Assembly: GCA_905215475.1 (NCBI GenBank)
Contig: CAJMPW010000004.1
Span: 62,001 to 126,000, forward strand
DNA length: 64,000 nt
Direction: 5' to 3'
From: CAG-103 sp905215475
GTDB lineage: Bacteria > Bacillota > Clostridia > Oscillospirales > Oscillospiraceae
Shown: positions 14,930-24,900 of the stretch, one piece after another
Numbering within the stretch: the first letter of the stretch is position 1
How the letters are laid out: each line of letters opens with the position of its first letter
Notes under the pieces: generated by a model
The model's input: only the letters and a program-made list of their open reading frames with translations
Told to the model about the DNA's origin: nothing
The model's database searches: none
Position numbers and translations under genes: made by a program

Positions 14930-17356
14930 TTATGCCTTCGGCTTCAAAATCAAATTGACCAATTTGTTCGGAACGTGAATGACCTTGACGATCTGCATAC
15001 CGTCCATCTGGCGCTGCACCTTGTCGAGCGCCATGGCAGCGTCGACGACGGTCTGCTGGTCGCTGTCCTTCGGCACGGTGACGGTGCCCTTGAGCTTGCC
15101 GAGCACCTGCACGGCCATGGTGACGGTCGTGTCGACGGTCTTGGCCTCGTCATACGTCGGCCAGGCGCACTGGCAGCACATTTTGCCGTACTTGGCGGCA
15201 AAGCCGAGCCGCTCCCAGATCTCCTCGACGATGTGCGGCGCAAACGGGCTGAGCAGGAGCAGCAGCTGCTCCATATCGCCCTTCGTGCAGCCGTTGGACG
15301 CAAACTCATTGGCCATGCTCATCATGGCCGCAATGGCGGTGTTCATCTTCAGCTCATCGATGTCCTCGGTGACCTTCTTGACGGTCTTATGGATGATCGG
15401 CTCGTTCTTGGCCGAGATCTCCGGATCGTCCGTGCAGCTCTCGCTGAGATTCCAGACGCGGTCAAGGAAGCGCTTCGAGCCCTTGACGGCCTCATTGGAC
15501 CAGGAGACAGCCTTCTCAAAGTCGCCGATGAACATGATGTGCAGACGCATGGTATCCGCGCCGTACTGATCGACGATGTCGTTGGGATTGACGACGTTGC
15601 CGCGGGACTTCGACATCTTCTCGCCGCCCTCACCGAGGATCATACCGTGGCTGGTGCGCTTTTGATACGGCTCCTTGGTCGGCACGACGCCGATGTCATA
15701 CAGGAACTTGTGCCAGAAGCGGCTATAGAGCAGGTGGAGCGTCGTGTGCTCCATGCCGCCGTTATACCAGTCGACCGGGCTCCAGTAGTCCAGAGCCTCC
15801 TTGGAGGCGAGCTCCTTGTCGTTGTGCGGATCCATGTAGCGCAGGAAATACCAGCTCGAGCCGGCCCACTGCGGCATGGTGTCGGTCTCGCGCTTGGCAG
15901 GACCGCCGCACTGCGGGCAGGTGGTGTTGACCCAGTCGGTCATCTTGCTCAGCGGGCTCTCGCCGTCGTCGGTGGGCTCATAGCTGTCCACCTGCGGCAG
16001 CACGAGCGGAAGCTGCTCATCCGGCACGGCGACCCAGCCGCACTTCGGGCAGTTGACCAGCGGGATCGGCTCGCCCCAGTAGCGCTGGCGGCTGAAGACC
16101 CAGTCGCGCAGCTTGTAGTTGACCTGCTCCTTGCCGATGCCCTGCTCCACGACGTACTTCTTCATGGCGGGGATGGCCTCTTTGACGGTCATGCCGTTGA
16201 GGAAGCCGGAGTTGACCATGACGGCACTGTCGTCCTTGGCGACGAAGGCCCCCTTGGTCACGTCGCCGCCGGCGACGACCTCGATGATCGGCAGACCGAA
16301 CTTCGTGGCAAACTCCCAGTCGCGCTGGTCGTGGCCCGGAACGCCCATGACGATGCCGGTGCCGTAGCCCATGAGAACGTAGTCCGAGACGAACATGGGC
16401 AGCGCCTTGTGCGTCACGGGGTTCATGACCTCGATGCCCTCAAGACGGACACCGGTCTTTTCCTTATTGAGCTCACCGCGCTCGAAGTCGGACTTGTGCG
16501 CAGCCTCTTCCTGATAGGCGGCGACAGCATCCCAGTTGGCGATGTGCGGCTGCCACTGCTTGAGCAACGGGTGCTCGGGCGAAATGACCATGTACGTCGT
16601 GCCGAAGAGCGTGTCAGCACGGGTGGTGTAGACCGTGATATCGTCGCCGATGTTGGTCTTAAACGTGATCTCGGCACCGGTGGAGCGGCCGATCCAGTTG
16701 CGCTGCTGCGTCTTGACACGCTCGAGGTAGTCCACATCGTCCAGATCATCGATCAGGCGCTGGGCATACTTCGTGATGGCGAGCATCCACTGGCTCTTCT
16801 CCTTGCGCACGACCTCGCTGCCGCAGCGCTCGCAGACGCCGTTGACGACCTCTTCGTTCGCCAGCACGCACTTGCAGCTCGTGCACCAGTTGACCGGCAT
16901 GGTGGTCTTGTAGGCCAGACCGTGCTTGAACATCTGCAGGAAGATCCACTGCGTCCACTTATAGTAAGACGGGTCGGTCGTGTCGACCGCGCGGTCCCAG
17001 TCAAAGCTGTAGCCGAGCATCTTGAGCTGCTTGGTGAAGTTGGCAATGTTGTTTTTCGTGACAATGGCCGGATGGATATGGTTTTTGATGGCATAGTTCT
17101 CGGTCGGCAGACCAAATGCATCAAACCCGATCGGGAACAGGACGTTATAGCCCTGCATCCGGCGCTTGCGGCAGATGATGTCCATCGCCGTGAACGGGCG
17201 CGGATGGCCGACGTGCAGCCCCTGTCCGGAGGGATACGGGAACTCGATCAGCCCGTAAAACTTCGGGCGCGGATCGCCGGTGACGGCCGCGAATGGCTTT
17301 TCCGTCTCCCAGCGCGCCTGCCATTTTTTCTCGATTGCCTGAAAATCATACTTCAT
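14930..17356 (-). CDS. leuS: Leucyl-tRNA synthetase
   Basis: Charges tRNA-Leu; class Ia with a CP1 editing domain. 808 residues, the normal bacterial length. HIGH-type motif in PYPSGQGLHVGHP (about residues 38-50), CP1 editing domain about 220-410, zinc-ribbon-like Cys pairs (CTSCKCVLANEEVVNGVCERCG is interrupted by two CxxC), KMSKS in GEKMSKSRGN (about 580), then the anticodon-binding helical domain. The start at 17356 has an AGAGAG site. No T-box is evident in the 80 bp before it, in contrast to alaS. Confidence 0.98.
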   Translation of the reverse strand: MKYDFQAIEKKWQARWETEKPFAAVTGDPRPKFYGLIEFPYPSGQGLHVGHPRPFTAMDIICRKRRMQGYNVLFPIGFDAFGLPTENYAIKNHIHPAIVTKNNIANFTKQLKMLGYSFDWDRAVDTTDPSYYKWTQWIFLQMFKHGLAYKTTMPVNWCTSCKCVLANEEVVNGVCERCGSEVVRKEKSQWMLAITKYAQRLIDDLDDVDYLERVKTQQRNWIGRSTGAEITFKTNIGDDITVYTTRADTLFGTTYMVISPEHPLLKQWQPHIANWDAVAAYQEEAAHKSDFERGELNKEKTGVRLEGIEVMNPVTHKALPMFVSDYVLMGYGTGIVMGVPGHDQRDWEFATKFGLPIIEVVAGGDVTKGAFVAKDDSAVMVNSGFLNGMTVKEAIPAMKKYVVEQGIGKEQVNYKLRDWVFSRQRYWGEPIPLVNCPKCGWVAVPDEQLPLVLPQVDSYEPTDDGESPLSKMTDWVNTTCPQCGGPAKRETDTMPQWAGSSWYFLRYMDPHNDKELASKEALDYWSPVDWYNGGMEHTTLHLLYSRFWHKFLYDIGVVPTKEPYQKRTSHGMILGEGGEKMSKSRGNVVNPNDIVDQYGADTMRLHIMFIGDFEKAVSWSNEAVKGSKRFLDRVWNLSESCTDDPEISAKNEPIIHKTVKKVTEDIDELKMNTAIAAMMSMANEFASNGCTKGDMEQLLLLLSPFAPHIVEEIWERLGFAAKYGKMCCQCAWPTYDEAKTVDTTVTMAVQVLGKLKGTVTVPKDSDQQTVVDAAMALDKVQRQMDGMQIVKVIHVPNKLVNLILKPKA

Positions 17357-17436
17357 AGCGTTCACTTCTCTCTGAAAAATCAAAAAACTAAGTAAGCGGG
17401 GCGGCGCGATGACCGCCCCGGCTCATTGGCATTTGC

Positions 17437-17793
17437 TCAGGCGCGCATATCCGTGATGTCGATGACCTCGGCATCGCTCCACAGGCGCTCCAGATCGTAG
17501 AACTTGCGCGCTTCATCCTGAAACACGTGCACGATCACGCAGCCGTAATCGAGCAGCACCCAGCTGCCGCTGCGGTGTCCCTCGCGGCGCAGCACCGGTT
17601 CACCCACAGCGTCCGCCGCCGCTTCCACGGCGTCGGTCAGCGTCTTGACATGGGTCGAAGAGCCGGCCGTGCAGATGACAAAATAGTCCGCCAGCGTCGT
17701 CAGGTCACGGGTCTTGAGCAGCTGAATATTCTCGCCCCTTTTCGCGTCCAGTGCCTTGACAATGACCGCGGCGAGCTCGTTAGCAGGCATCAT
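17437..17793 (-). CDS. rsfS: Ribosomal silencing factor RsfS
   Basis: Binds uL14 and blocks subunit joining when nutrients are short. 118 residues. Contains LKTRDLTTLADYFVICTAGSS (written here in part) and GSWVLLDYGCVIVHVFQDEAR, the two diagnostic motifs with the buried Trp-Val-Leu-Leu-Asp-Tyr core. The start at 17793 has GGAAGG before it; the upstream 28 in-frame residues overlap the preceding gene's end and are not coding. It follows the LCP gene by 22 bp and the nadD-rsfS order is common in Firmicutes. Confidence 0.95.
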   Translation of the reverse strand: MMPANELAAVIVKALDAKRGENIQLLKTRDLTTLADYFVICTAGSSTHVKTLTDAVEAAADAVGEPVLRREGHRSGSWVLLDYGCVIVHVFQDEARKFYDLERLWSDAEVIDITDMRA

Positions 17794-17815
17794 AATCAAA
17801 CATCCTTCCTTTTCG

Positions 17816-19006
17816 TTACCATTTGTTCGGCCCTTGGATCGTGCCGGAGGTGGCCACGACCTGCCCGTTGGACTCATAGAGAATGTCCACGTTTGCGGAC
17901 GTGATCTCCGTCGTATAGGGGTTGAGCCAGGTGTTGAGATACTCCAGCCATTCGTCCACGTGGATGAACACGTAGGACATGCCGTTTTTCACACCATTGT
18001 AGTTGGCCGGGATCGTCTCGAAGGCAATATCGTCCTCCTCGAGCTTTAAAAACTCCTTGACGTAGAACATCACGTTGCCGGCCGACAGGTTCGTGATGAC
18101 ATCCTTTTCGTAGATGTCAATGAGCTTATTGAGGTTCGGAATGTTGTGCAGCTTCAAAAACTGGCTCGTCATGGCCTTGAGCATCTGATGCTGCACGTCG
18201 ATGCGGCCGATGTCGCCGGTGGCATAGGTGTTGCGGAAGCGGAACACGCCCATGGTCTGATAACCGTTGAGGTGCTGATAGCCCTTGCGCACGTGGATGC
18301 TCAGATCCTGACCCGGATCGTCATAGTCCATGTCCACGGGGACGTCAAAATCGATGCCGCCCATGGCGTCGATAAGCTCGACGAACACTTCGACATCAAA
18401 GATCGCATAGCTGTCGACACGGTAGCCGAGGATCTTCTCCGCACCGGCGATCATCGCCTCCACTCCGTCTCTGCCGTTGTTCTCGGCCGCGGCGTAATAC
18501 TGGTTCATCTTCTTGGGACGGTAGGCAACGTTCACCGCCGTGTCGCGCGGAATGCTGACGAACTTCAGAGATTTGTTCTCCGTGTCGAGCATACCGACGA
18601 GCACCGTGTCCGTCAGGCCGGCGGCGCGGTCCTTGCCCGCGATGAGGAAGGTGTAGCACCCCTTCTTGCGGCCGTCGGTGTTGGTGGTGATGCCGTCGCT
18701 CGGGTCACCATCGCTCAGACCGCCGTTGAGACTCGGCGGGCTGACCCAGTGATTCATCAGCACGACGAATTCACCGACGAGCAGCGCCAGCACCACGACC
18801 ACGATGACCGCAATGCGCACTTTTTTCTTCTTCCGGCGCTTATCCTGCGCCCGCTGCGCCTTCACGCGGTGATTTGCCGCGGCAGTCGTCTCGGAAAACG
18901 GGTCGTCCTGAAAGCCGCTGCCGTCGTCATAGCGCTCGTCGTACGCCGGGTCGTTGTAGCCGGCATATTCGTCCGGATAGCGGCCGTCATTGTGTCGTCT
19001 TTTCAT
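17816..19006 (-). CDS. LytR-CpsA-Psr (LCP) family cell-wall polymer ligase
   Basis: Transfers teichoic acids or other glycopolymers from lipid carriers to peptidoglycan. 396 residues. A charged, Tyr/Asp-rich cytoplasmic N-terminus (about 1-60), one transmembrane helix (about 64-86), then the LCP domain with TFLIAGKD, SIPRDTAVNV, a Lys/Asn pair in KKMNQYYAAAE, DMDYDDPGQDLSIHVRKG and FRFRNTYATGDIGRIDVQHQ (Arg-rich lipid-phosphate site). It begins inside the 3' end of nadD-yqeK (20 bp overlap) and sits in the smc operon. It is a plausible partner of TagA. Confidence 0.94.
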   Translation of the reverse strand: MKRRHNDGRYPDEYAGYNDPAYDERYDDGSGFQDDPFSETTAAANHRVKAQRAQDKRRKKKKVRIAVIVVVVLALLVGEFVVLMNHWVSPPSLNGGLSDGDPSDGITTNTDGRKKGCYTFLIAGKDRAAGLTDTVLVGMLDTENKSLKFVSIPRDTAVNVAYRPKKMNQYYAAAENNGRDGVEAMIAGAEKILGYRVDSYAIFDVEVFVELIDAMGGIDFDVPVDMDYDDPGQDLSIHVRKGYQHLNGYQTMGVFRFRNTYATGDIGRIDVQHQMLKAMTSQFLKLHNIPNLNKLIDIYEKDVITNLSAGNVMFYVKEFLKLEEDDIAFETIPANYNGVKNGMSYVFIHVDEWLEYLNTWLNPYTTEITSANVDILYESNGQVVATSGTIQGPNKW

Positions 19007-20174
19007 AATCTTTATCCCTGCCTTGATACCAGTTTAATGCCTGCACCGTATGCTCGTGCGGCGTGATGCCGCCGGCGCGCAGATCCTCGAGGCTCATCTT
19101 CAGCCCGAGCACCATGGCCGCATCCAGATCGGTGTAAGCGAGGCGCCGCAGCTCGTCCACGCCGTCAAAATCCCGCGCAGGCTCGATGTAGTCGGCCATA
19201 TACAGGACCTTTTCGAGCGTGGTCATATCGGGTTTTCCCGTCGTGTGCCAGCGGATGGCGCTTTCGATCTCAGGTGGTACGCCGAAACGATCCCGCGCCA
19301 CGGCAGCGCCGGTTTTTGCGTGCAGCAGCTTGGTGTTGGCCGTTTCGACCGTGTCGTTTATGATACCATATTTTTCAGACAATAGCAATTGGTCAGATAG
19401 CTCGAATTTTTTCGTGCAATCGTGCAAAATTCCGGCTTCGGCAGCAGCGTCCGGATCGCAGCCCCAGCGCTCGGCAAGGCGGCGCGCCTCATGCTCGCAG
19501 CCCCAGACGTGGGAGATGCGCCGCGGCTTGAGCATGGGATATGCCTGCTCGCGCAGCCAGTTGAGGTCGGGCTTGGCGTCATAGAGCCGCTGCTGGATGA
19601 TGTGCGCATACACGCCGGGCGCGAGATACGCACTGCCGAGCCGCTGCGGCAGCAGACGGCGCACGTCCGTGCTAGTGACCGGGATCGGCTCTGCCGGCAG
19701 CGCGATGACGCGCGCGCCGTACGTCTGGCGCAGATAGGCGCTGAAGCGCTCCACCTCGGCGTGCTCATCGCTCGTGCGCGCGAGCGCGACGAGCGTGACC
19801 TGCGCGAGCAGCACACGGTAATCGTGCCACTGCTCAAACGTCGTGAGCATATCCGTGCCGACGACGAGGTACAGCTCCGCGTCGGGGTTGCAGTCGCGCA
19901 GCTCGCGCACGGTGTCGACCGTGTAGCTCTTGCCGGAGCGGTGCAGCTCCATATCGGAGACCTCCACCCCCGGCTCGGAGGAAAAGGCCAGCATCGTCAT
20001 GAGCAGGCGCTCCGACGGCTCCGGGCTGCCCGGTGTGAGCTCCTTGTGCGGCGGGATGCGGTCCGGGATGACCAGCGTCACATCCGGCTCGATCGCCGCG
20101 CGCACGGCGCGCAGCGCCGCCGTATGGCCGAGGTGCGGTGGGTTGAAGCTGCCGCCATAGATGCAGATCTTCAT
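18987..20174 (-). CDS. nadD: Fused NadD (NaMN adenylyltransferase) and YqeK-type HD hydrolase
   Basis: 395 residues in two parts. Residues about 1-200 are NadD: GGSFNPPHLGHTAAL at the start (HxGH of the nucleotidyltransferase site), PDRIPPHKEL, VVGTDMLTTFEQWHD and the PVTSTDVRRLL end motif. Residues about 205-390 are YqeK: HVWGCEHEARRLAERWG, ILHDCTKKF (HD pair), a later MADYIEPARDF; YqeK hydrolyses Ap4A in characterised Firmicutes. In Bacillus these are two adjacent genes; here they are one frame. The ATG overlaps yhbY by 4 bp. Confidence 0.93.
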   Translation of the reverse strand: MKICIYGGSFNPPHLGHTAALRAVRAAIEPDVTLVIPDRIPPHKELTPGSPEPSERLLMTMLAFSSEPGVEVSDMELHRSGKSYTVDTVRELRDCNPDAELYLVVGTDMLTTFEQWHDYRVLLAQVTLVALARTSDEHAEVERFSAYLRQTYGARVIALPAEPIPVTSTDVRRLLPQRLGSAYLAPGVYAHIIQQRLYDAKPDLNWLREQAYPMLKPRRISHVWGCEHEARRLAERWGCDPDAAAEAGILHDCTKKFELSDQLLLSEKYGIINDTVETANTKLLHAKTGAAVARDRFGVPPEIESAIRWHTTGKPDMTTLEKVLYMADYIEPARDFDGVDELRRLAYTDLDAAMVLGLKMSLEDLRAGGITPHEHTVQALNWYQGRDKDYEKTTQ

Positions 20175-20476
20175 TTCTTCGCCTTTTTTACGAGCTCGAT
20201 CTTCGGCTTTTGCTCGTTGCGCTTATAGAGCACGAATTTTGAGCCGATGACCTGCACAGGCTCTGCGCGGCAGGTCGCGGCAAGCTGGTCGCACGCCTCG
20301 CGCGCGGTCAGGAGCGAGTTTTCGAGCACGCGCCCCTTGACGAGCTCGCGTGCCTTGAGCGCGTCGTTCATCTGGGTGACGATGTTGTCGGTGATGCCGC
20401 CCTTGCCGATGTGGACAATGGTGTCCTCCGTCGCGGCGAGTCCGCGCAGCTGGGCGCGCTGCTTACTTGTCAGCAT
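20171..20476 (-). CDS. yhbY: YhbY-family CRM-domain RNA-binding protein
   Basis: Binds pre-ribosomal RNA and associates with pre-50S particles. 101 residues. LTSKQRAQLRGLA start, the GKGG loop in VHIGKGGITDN (GxxG of the CRM domain) and the beta-strand ending VQVIGSKFVLYKRN are diagnostic. It overlaps rdgB by 14 bp and nadD-yqeK by 4 bp, in the conserved yhbY-nadD-yqeK-rsfS order. Confidence 0.93.
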   Translation of the reverse strand: MLTSKQRAQLRGLAATEDTIVHIGKGGITDNIVTQMNDALKARELVKGRVLENSLLTAREACDQLAATCRAEPVQVIGSKFVLYKRNEQKPKIELVKKAKK

Positions 20477-21053
20477 AGTAATTCCTCAATTCTTCTTTCA
20501 GGATTTTGAGCGCATTTCCGCGGTGGGAAATGGCGTTTTTCTCTTCCGGGCGCAGCTCCGCCATGGAGCAGTCATAGCCCTCCGGCAAAAACAGCGGGTC
20601 ATAGCCGAAGCCGTTTTCCCCGCGCGGAGCAAACAGGATGCTGCCCTCGCACGTGCCGCGTGCGCGCAGCACGTCGCCGTTCGGGAATGTGCAGCAGATG
20701 CACGACACGAACCGCGCCGTGCGGTCGGTGCGTGCGCCGAGGTTGTGCAGCAAAAGGTCGTTGCGCGCGGCGTCCGTATCATCGTGGCGGCCGGTATAGC
20801 GCGCCGAGTGCACGCCGGGTGCACCGTCGAGCGCATCGACCTCGAGCCCGGAGTCGTCCGCGATGGCGGCCTGCCCCGTCGCGCGGGTCACGGCGATGGC
20901 TTTCAGATAGGCGTTTTCCTCGAAGGTATCGCCGGTCTCGTCGACCTCAAAGTCGCAGCCGGCCGCGCTCTGCGGAACGATCTCGATGCCCATGTCGGCA
21001 AAGATGGCGCGAAACTCATCGAGCTTATGTGCATTATTGCTTGCAAGGATCAT
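20463..21053 (-). CDS. rdgB: RdgB/HAM1-family non-canonical purine NTP pyrophosphatase
   Basis: Removes ITP, dITP and XTP from nucleotide pools. 196 residues. Begins ILASNNAHKLDEF (the substrate-phosphate SxNxxK motif), then IADDSGLEVDALDGAPGVHSARY and the C-terminal GFGYDPLFLPEGYD and SHRGNALK motifs. All family residues are present. Its ATG overlaps the ftsY stop by 4 bp. Confidence 0.96.
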   Translation of the reverse strand: MILASNNAHKLDEFRAIFADMGIEIVPQSAAGCDFEVDETGDTFEENAYLKAIAVTRATGQAAIADDSGLEVDALDGAPGVHSARYTGRHDDTDAARNDLLLHNLGARTDRTARFVSCICCTFPNGDVLRARGTCEGSILFAPRGENGFGYDPLFLPEGYDCSMAELRPEEKNAISHRGNALKILKEELRNYYADK

Positions 21054-21958
21054 GACAGCAGTGCCTCCACAAATTCCGCAGGTTTGAACTCCAGCAGGTC
21101 GTCGATCTGCTCACCGACGCCGACATATTTCACCGGCAGCTGCAGGTCGTTTGCGATCGCAAAGACGATGCCGCCCTTGGCCGTACCGTCGAGCTTTGTG
21201 AGCACGATACCGGTCAGATCCGCCGTGTCGAGAAACTGCTTTGCCTGAATGAGACCGTTCTGACCGGTCGTGGCATCGAGCACCATGAGCGTCTCGACGT
21301 CCGCCTCCGGCAGCTCGCGGCGGATGACGCGCGTGATCTTATTGAGCTCGTTCATGAGGTTTGCCTTGTTGTGCAGGCGGCCGGCGGTGTCGACGATGAC
21401 GACATCCACGCCGCGCGCCTTTGCCGCCTGAATGGAGTCGAACACCACGGCGGCAGGGTCAGAGCCCTCCTCATGCTTAACGATCTCCACGCCGGCACGC
21501 TGCGCCCAGACGGTGAGCTGGTCGGCGGCCGCCGCGCGGAACGTATCCGCGGCGGACAGGAGCACGCGGTTGCCCTCCTTCTTGAGCTGGGAGGCGAGCT
21601 TGCCGATCGTCGTCGTCTTGCCGACGCCGTTGACGCCGACAACGAGCACGACCGACGGCTGCGTCGTGAGCAGGAGCATGGTGTCCTGCACCTTGAGGAT
21701 GCGCGTGAGGATCTGCACGAACTCCTTTTTCACCTCCGCGCCGGTGGTCAGCTTTTTGAGCTCGATGGCCTTGCGCAGCTGCGCGATGGCCTTGGTCGTC
21801 GTCTCAACGCCGGTGTCGGCAAGGATGAGCGTCTCCTCGAGGTCCTCAAAAAACTCCTCATCGCCCGGCGCATAGGCGGCAAAGATGCCGGTCAGCTGGG
21901 CGTCCATTTTCGTCTTGGTCTTGGTCAGGCCCTGTTTGATCTTATCAAAAAATCCCAT
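21050..21958 (-). CDS. ftsY: Signal recognition particle receptor FtsY
   Basis: GTPase that docks ribosome-SRP complexes at the membrane. 302 residues, lacking the long acidic A domain of E. coli, as is usual in Gram-positives. N domain about 1-90, then G domain with GVNGVGKTTTIGKLA (G1), DTFRAAAADQL, DTAGRLHNKANLM (G3) and TKLDGTAKGG (G4/G5). It follows smc by 15 bp; smc-ftsY is a conserved pair. Confidence 0.97.
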   Translation of the reverse strand: MGFFDKIKQGLTKTKTKMDAQLTGIFAAYAPGDEEFFEDLEETLILADTGVETTTKAIAQLRKAIELKKLTTGAEVKKEFVQILTRILKVQDTMLLLTTQPSVVLVVGVNGVGKTTTIGKLASQLKKEGNRVLLSAADTFRAAAADQLTVWAQRAGVEIVKHEEGSDPAAVVFDSIQAAKARGVDVVIVDTAGRLHNKANLMNELNKITRVIRRELPEADVETLMVLDATTGQNGLIQAKQFLDTADLTGIVLTKLDGTAKGGIVFAIANDLQLPVKYVGVGEQIDDLLEFKPAEFVEALLS

Positions 21959-21973
21959 AGACTATCTTCTCCG

Positions 21974-24900
21974 TTACGATATGGTTTTAGCCGCTTCATC
22001 CAGCGAGAGCTCGATGATGCGCGACACGCCTTTTTCCTGCATGGTCACGCCGAACAGATGGTCGGCCTCCTCCATGGTGCCGCGGCGGTGCGTGATGACG
22101 AGAAACTGCGTGCTCTTGGCAAGGCGGCGCATATACTGCACGTAGCGTGTGACGTTCGCCTCGTCGAGCGCGGCTTCGATCTCGTCCATGACGCAAAACG
22201 GCGTCGGACGCACCTTCAAAATGGCAAAGTAGAGCGCGATGGCCACAAACGCCATCTCGCCGCCGGACATCAGGCTCAGCGTTGAGAGCGCCTTGCCGGG
22301 CGGCTGCACCTTGATCTCAATGCCGCTGTCGAGCACGTGCTCCGGATCCTCGAGCACGAGCGCCGCCTTGCCGCCGCCGAAGAGTTCCAGGAAGGTCTGG
22401 CGGAACGCCTGATCGATCGCCTGAAACTGCGTGGTGAAGATGCCCTCCATCTCCCCCGTCACATCGGCGATGATGCCGGTGAGCTCACGCTTGGCCTTGA
22501 GGATATCGTCCCGCTGACCGGTGAGGAAAGTGTAGCGCGTGTTCACGCGCGTGAATTCATCGATCGCACCGAGGTTCGGCGTGCCCAGCGCGCCGATGCC
22601 GCGGCGCAGCTCGGCGATGCGGCGGCTGGCCTTGGTCATATTCTCGATCGGCTGGCGCAGCGCCTCGGCCGCCGTGCGGCTGAGCTCATAATTGTCCCAG
22701 AGCTTGTCGAGGATCTGCTTTTCCTCCATGTCAGCCGAGAGCTTTTTCTGCTCAAAGCGCGACACGAGCCCCTGCATATCCAGCAGGTCGCGGTTGCGCG
22801 CCTGCGCATCGCGGTCGGTGCGCGTGCGCTGTCCCTCCAGCTCCAGCTTGCGGCTGCTGCACGCGGCAAGCTCCCCGCGCAGCGTCTCGGCGCGCTGGCG
22901 AAGCTCCGCCAGACGGCGCTCGTGCATTTGCAGCGTCTGCTGCAGCTGCTGCGTGCCGGTCTCCGCCTGCGCGATCTGGTCAAGGCGCGCCTTGCGGTCA
23001 CCGGCCATCTCCTCGAACAGGTCGTGGATCTGCTGCGTGGTGCGCAGGATGGTCTCGCGCTCGGCCTCAAGCGACGCCGTCTCCGCCCGCAGCCCGGCCA
23101 GCCGGTCGGCCAGCTCCTGCTGGCGGCGGTCAAACGCGCCGCGGCCGAGCTCGCTCTGATCGCGTTGCGTGCGAAGCTGTGCAAGCGTTTCTTCCGCCGA
23201 GGCTGCATCGGCGCGGGCAGCGGCAATGCGCTCCTGATTCGTCTTTTGCTGCGCGCGGCAGGCGTCGATGGACGCATTTTGCCCCGCGATGGTCTCCTGT
23301 GCGGCGCTTTTGAGCAGCGCGACCTGTGCCGCCTCGCTCTGCGCCCTGTGCAGCGTCTCGACCGCCTGCTCGAGCTGTGCCTGCACGGTGTCGAGCTGTG
23401 CGTGCGCCGCGTCGAGCGCCGCCTGCGCATCCTCGAGCTCGAGCGCGCACTGCTGCTTTTCGAGCGTGAGCGCATCCAGCGTCTCGCGCAGACGCTTGAG
23501 CTCGTTGGCGCGCGACAGGATGCCGCTGCCCTTGGCGGCGCTGCCGCCGGTGAGCGAGCCGCCGGCGTTGACGAGCTGCCCGTCAAGCGTGACGATGCGG
23601 TAGCGGTGGTCATAGCGCTTGGAGATGGCGATGGCGTCTTTCATCGTCTCGGCGACGACGGTGCGGCCGAGGAGATTGCTGACGATATCGCGGTAAGCAG
23701 TCGCGCAGGTGACGAGCGTGTCGGCCACGCCGACATAGCCCGGCTCCTGATCCGGCACGCTGTTGAGGTGCATGGGTCGGATGGTATCGAGCGGCAGGAA
23801 TGTCGCACGGCCGGTATCGCGCCGGCGCAGCAGCTCGATGGCCTGTGCGCCGCAGCTCTGCGTCTCGACGACGATGTTCTGCGCCGCCGCGCCGAGCGCC
23901 GTCTCAATGGCGAGGGCATAGCGGTCGCCGGTCTTGATGAGGTTCGCCACCGGGCCGCGCACGCCGCGCAGCGTCCCCTTTTCGGCCGCGTGCATGACGG
24001 CCTTGACCGCACGGTTGTAGCCCTCAAAGTCCTTTTCCATCTCGGTGAGCATACGGATGCGCGATTCGGTGCTGCGCAGGTCGACCGTCAGACCGGACAG
24101 CCGCTCCTGCTGCTTTGCCAGCACCTGCTCACAGGCGGAAAGATGCTGAGTTTTTTCTCTCTGCTGCGCGCGCAGCGTGTCACAGGCGGACTGCGCCTGC
24201 TGCTGCGCGGTCTGCTTTTCCTGCGCCTGCGCCTCGAGCGCGGCCAGATGCTCGGCCGCCTCCGCAGCGGCGGTGACGATGGCGTTTTCCTGATCGAGCA
24301 GCTCCTGCGATTTGTCGGCCAGAAGCGTGATGCGCGTGCGGCACTCTGCCAGCGCGCTGCTCTGCGCGCTCTCTCGGGCGAGCAGCTCCGTATACGCACG
24401 CTCGGCCTCGCCGGAGGATGCGGCGTTGCGCTCGATGTCCTCGAGCACGGCGTCGATCTGCTGCGAGTGCTGCGCCTTTTCGCGCTCGATCTGTTCCAAA
24501 CGCTGCTGCTGCGCGTCGATCTGCGCCTGCAGAGCGCTGGCGCGATCCGCCTGCTCGGACACCTCCACGCGCAGGCGCGCGATGCTGTCGGCGCTGTTTT
24601 GCAGGTTCGTGCGCACCACAGCCGCGGCGCTCTCGCACTCGGCGGCGGCGCTCTCCGCCTCGGAGATCTGCTCGCGCGTGCGCTCGGACTCCAGATCCTT
24701 CTCGCGCATTTTCTGCGCGATGTTCTCCGACGCTGCATAGAGCTGCTCAAGCTCGCGCTGCGCGCCGGCAAGGTTTTCCTTCGCGGTCTGATAGTCGTGG
24801 TTCACGGTCTCGGCCTGCGCGTGCAGCCGGTCGAGCGTCTCCATCCAAACGGAGACCTCGGCGCTCTTGAGCTCGTCGCGCAGGTGCAGATATTTTTTTG

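Noticed and set aside
14873..17395. An 840-codon plus-strand frame opposite leuS
   Set aside because: Shadow of leuS with no coding signals of its own.
17384..17420. Terminator between rsfS and leuS
   Set aside because: A GC-rich hairpin exists, but nine bases separate it from the T run, so it would be weak at best; readthrough into leuS is possible.
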